Assembly (NCBI RefSeq): GCF_021390335.1 | Contig: NZ_JAJUXK010000010.1 | Location: 1 to 64,000 of the forward strand | DNA: 64,000 nt | Source: Dyadobacter sp. CY343 | GTDB lineage: Bacteria > Bacteroidota > Bacteroidia > Cytophagales > Spirosomataceae | Direction: 5' to 3' | Shown here: piece by piece, positions 61,131 through 64,000 of the stretch | How positions within the stretch are numbered: the first letter of the stretch is position 1 | Layout: each line of letters opens with the position of its first letter | Notes under the pieces: model-generated | The model's database searches: none | What the model was told of the DNA's origin: nothing | Seen by the model: the letters and a program-made list of their open reading frames with translations, nothing else | Position numbers and translations under genes: made by a program

Positions 61131-64000
61131 ATGATTCCCAAGTACCTGAAAATTAAAGGCCTGTATTCTTACCAGACAGAGCAGGAGATTGATTTTGATC
61201 CTTTGACAGACGCTGCGTTGTTTGGGATTTTCGGCGCAGTGGGAAGTGGGAAATCTTCAATTCTGGAAGCGATCACATTTGCATTGTACGGCGATACCGA
61301 GCGATTGAATAAGTCGGGGGACGATCGTACCTACAACATGATGAATCTACGCTCTGATGAGTTACTGATTGATTTTGAGTGCATTGCGGGGAAAAATGGG
61401 GATAAATATAGGTTTACTGTCAGAGGGAAGAGGAATACCAAGAATTTTAAAGAAGTAAAAACCTTTGAGAGAAGAGGTTATAAATGGGAAGATGATAAGT
61501 GGGTACCATTACCGGAAAATGAATCGGCTGAGGATATAATAGGGCTGAGCTATGATAATTTCAGGCGCACGATCATTATTCCGCAGGGACGTTTTCAGGA
61601 ATTTATAGAGCTGCGCGACGCGGAACGGACGCGGATGATGAAGGAGCTTTTTCAGCTTGAAAAATACGATCTCAGCAGAAATGTAGGCTCACTAAGCAAA
61701 CAAAATGATCTCGCATTATCAAACGTCGATGGGCAGCTGACTGGACTGGGCGAGGTAACTCCCGAGATGATCGGTGAAGAGCAGAAAAAGCGGGAAACGG
61801 TAAGGGAGGAAATCAAGAAAGTTACTGCTGAATTATTACTTCAAACCGAGCTGGAAAGCCTTTTTCAGCGCTTAAAAGCTACGGCAGAAAAGATCGGTTT
61901 GCTCCAAAAACAAAAAGCAGAACTGGAACTGAACGCGCCGGAAATGCAGCGCCGGGAGGAAATACTCCGCATTTATGAAATCTGCTCACTCCACTTCAAA
62001 TCGCTTTTTGACCAAAAAAGAAAATTAATAACCGACACAGAGCGCGACGAAAAGCAATTTTTGAATAATCAGCTGAGAAGTAAAGAACTGGCTCTTCTGG
62101 TCGAAAAGCAAAAAGGTACATTCAACGAACTGAAACCACATTACGAGAAAAAAGAAGAGCTGCTTGATACAGCCGAAGAACTCGAAAAAGTAATTCGTAT
62201 TCTCGAAAATTCCGCAGCAGCTGAGAAAAGAAAAGAAGCTTTGCTACGCGGGGAAGATCAGCTTAAAAGTAAGGAGCGCACGATCGAATTGTTGAAGGTG
62301 AAAAAGGCCGAAAGTGAGGCTGAAAATGAGACCAGGAAAGCGCAGCTTGCAGATATTCAGGAGCTTAGTCTGATAAAATCCTGGTATTCCACTTCGGGGA
62401 ATTTGCTAGAAAACAGAACTGCTGTTAAGAAAGAAGCGGACGATCTGAAAGGGGATATTGAATCGCGAGAGGGGAAACTGCAATTGCAATTAGAGGAGTT
62501 TTGGGCCGAATTTGCATTGGGGGCACCTGTGGAAATCAATCTGGCGCAGTTCCAGGTTTATGTTCAGGAGGTTCTGAATAAAAATGATATTGCCAGGAAA
62601 AATCTGACAGGTAAGTTGCTGAAATTCAATACACAGCTTGCATTGCAACAGTACGCTGGCGCACTTGAAGACGGTGAACCTTGCCCGCTTTGCGGCTCTG
62701 CGCATCATCCCTCGGTTTTACATGCGGATCAGTCGCTCTCGCCGGAGATCAATGCGGTGGAGAAAAACATTGCGCAGCTGGACGCAAACGATAAATTAGT
62801 TCGAACGTTACAGTCGCCGATCGAGCGGTTATTTGACGAAATCAATCATCTTGAAAAACAAAAAGCGGCTATTAAAGAGCGCTGGACTGCGGCAAAAGCG
62901 AAAATAGAAGCGCACGAAAAGCTGTTTGTCTGGATCAGATTCGACCGGAATGACAGAGAAGGTTTTGACAAATATTTTGAAACGGTCACCCAGAGCCAGC
63001 AAACTATCCGCGATGCAGAAGCCGCTATTAAAAAGCTGACATTACAGCTTGAAACGGAAATTCAAGAGAAAACCGAAAAGATAGAAAAGCCCCTCCAAGC
63101 ACTGAAAGACGAGATAATCCGGCTTGAAAACACAATTTTAACATTAACCGAGCAGCTTGAACGGATTGATCTGGCGGATTATAGAAATGAGCCGGAGGTA
63201 AAGATCTTTGAGAAAATCAATGCATTGAAGTCGAGCTACAAAGAGATCGTTTCGCTTTTTGAACAAACTGAAAAACAACTCGATACGCTCGAAACTGAAA
63301 AAAATGTACTTCTGGGAAGTCAGGCGACTTTGCAGACTGCATTGGATAGTTATCGAACGGACCTGAAAGAGACCCAGAATAGCATTGACTTGCAGCTCGC
63401 GAGATACCAATTTGATTCAGAATCGCAGGTTGAAACGATACTGAAAAACCAGATCCAGATTGATGCAGAGCGGAAAGCGATTGAAACGTTCAAGTTCGCA
63501 TTAGAATCAACCAGCCGGGATTTGCATAACCTTTTACAGGAAAATCCGGAGCAGCAATATGATCCGGTGCAACACGAAGCGGCGATTCTGACCAAAAAAA
63601 ATCTGACTGCCAGACTGAACGAACAGCAAAAAGAAGAAGGAGGGCTCGACAGGCTTGTCAAAAAAATGGAGGAAGATCTGGCCAAAAAGAATGTGCTGGA
63701 AAAGGAAAAAGCACGTTTGAAGCTAAGAAAGGAGCATTTGGACGATCTAGCCAAGTTGTTCCGTTCGAGCGGATTCGTCGATTATGCGTCCAGTATTTAT
63801 CTTAATAATCTGATCCAGGCGGCAAACCACCGTTTTCATCAAATGACGCACCAGCAGCTGCATTTGGAACTGGGAGAAGGTAACAGTTTCTGGATCAGGG
63901 ATTTGCTGAATGGCGGACATATGCGGTTGCTGAAAACACTTTCGGGCGGACAGAAATTTCAGGCGGCACTTTCTCTCGCCCTCGCGCTCGCGGATCACAT
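61131..64000 (+). CDS. sbcC: SbcC-like SMC-type exonuclease ATPase, 5' part
   Basis: The gene starts at ATG 61131 (MIPKYLKIKGLYSY) and runs off the window end; 956 codons are seen. Walker A is GAVGSGKSS near residue 37, and long coiled coils flank the zinc hook CPLC at residues 518-521. The ABC signature LSGGQKFQAALSLALALADH lies at the right edge, so only Walker B, the D-loop and the end are missing. With SbcD it forms a nuclease that opens DNA hairpins and processes double-strand breaks. No sbcD lies upstream; it may be downstream or elsewhere. Confidence 0.93.
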   Translation, partial: MIPKYLKIKGLYSYQTEQEIDFDPLTDAALFGIFGAVGSGKSSILEAITFALYGDTERLNKSGDDRTYNMMNLRSDELLIDFECIAGKNGDKYRFTVRGKRNTKNFKEVKTFERRGYKWEDDKWVPLPENESAEDIIGLSYDNFRRTIIIPQGRFQEFIELRDAERTRMMKELFQLEKYDLSRNVGSLSKQNDLALSNVDGQLTGLGEVTPEMIGEEQKKRETVREEIKKVTAELLLQTELESLFQRLKATAEKIGLLQKQKAELELNAPEMQRREEILRIYEICSLHFKSLFDQKRKLITDTERDEKQFLNNQLRSKELALLVEKQKGTFNELKPHYEKKEELLDTAEELEKVIRILENSAAAEKRKEALLRGEDQLKSKERTIELLKVKKAESEAENETRKAQLADIQELSLIKSWYSTSGNLLENRTAVKKEADDLKGDIESREGKLQLQLEEFWAEFALGAPVEINLAQFQVYVQEVLNKNDIARKNLTGKLLKFNTQLALQQYAGALEDGEPCPLCGSAHHPSVLHADQSLSPEINAVEKNIAQLDANDKLVRTLQSPIERLFDEINHLEKQKAAIKERWTAAKAKIEAHEKLFVWIRFDRNDREGFDKYFETVTQSQQTIRDAEAAIKKLTLQLETEIQEKTEKIEKPLQALKDEIIRLENTILTLTEQLERIDLADYRNEPEVKIFEKINALKSSYKEIVSLFEQTEKQLDTLETEKNVLLGSQATLQTALDSYRTDLKETQNSIDLQLARYQFDSESQVETILKNQIQIDAERKAIETFKFALESTSRDLHNLLQENPEQQYDPVQHEAAILTKKNLTARLNEQQKEEGGLDRLVKKMEEDLAKKNVLEKEKARLKLRKEHLDDLAKLFRSSGFVDYASSIYLNNLIQAANHRFHQMTHQQLHLELGEGNSFWIRDLLNGGHMRLLKTLSGGQKFQAALSLALALADH

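Overview
The window is a chromosomal segment of a Bacteroidota bacterium. The gene content (SusC/SusD pair with ECF sigma and FecR, T9SS-sorted proteins, TPR-LuxR regulator, GH3-family protein, cytochrome-rich operon with planctomycete-type domains) fits a Cytophagales/Spirosomataceae member such as Dyadobacter or a close relative. That placement is an inference from families, not from a marker-gene comparison.

Layout. 1-2.1 kb: end of a group III truncated haemoglobin, a DUF488 protein, a di-haem cytochrome c peroxidase and a small XDH-type [2Fe-2S] protein. 2.2-6.3 kb: a sparse, decaying stretch with a broken TetX-like monooxygenase, an intact HAD phosphatase, a multi-pass membrane protein and a frameshifted membrane gene beside it. 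6.3-10.5 kb: SDR, DUF4833 protein and a calcium-type P-ATPase. 10.6-12.4 kb: three broken genes (M20 amidohydrolase, DoxX, small membrane protein). 12.5-29.7 kb: a minus-strand locus running sigma factor, FecR, SusC, SusD, Gfo/Idh, DUF1549/1553 cytochrome, DUF1501, DUF2231-cytochrome-LRR, and PVC-type haem dehydrogenase. 29.7-31.2 kb: no supportable gene. 31.2-35 kb: frameshifted lipoprotein, M4 metallopeptidase, small lipoprotein. 35.8-41.8 kb: a 1288-aa T9SS protein built of four ~245-aa repeats, divergent from a membrane-anchored TPR-LuxR regulator. 42.0-42.5 kb: tRNA-Pro, a GIY-YIG gene and a truncated tRNA copy. 42.5-49.3 kb: TetR-TolC-MFP-RND efflux operon. 49.8-56.3 kb: arginine-decarboxylase-type enzyme, a 42-aa lipoprotein, GmhB-like phosphatase, HemE, a TonB-dependent receptor behind a TPP riboswitch, and a ParE-type toxin-antitoxin pair. 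56.4-64 kb: ornithine aminotransferase, S41 peptidase, GlsB/YeaQ protein, GH3 protein, a 7-bp-periodic inverted repeat and the first 956 codons of SbcC.

The most system-like region is the 12.5-29.7 kb locus. A SusCD importer under sigma/FecR control is joined to five exported proteins carrying at least four CxxCH haem sites, a LRR, HEAT repeats and Tat-type signals. The arrangement suggests substrate capture at the outer membrane followed by periplasmic oxidation with electrons passed to c-type haems; the substrate is unknown. Other notable items are the TPP riboswitch that assigns thiamin uptake to its TonB receptor, the tRNA/GIY-YIG arrangement with a 31-bp exact repeat, and at least six broken genes that can be read by joining frames.
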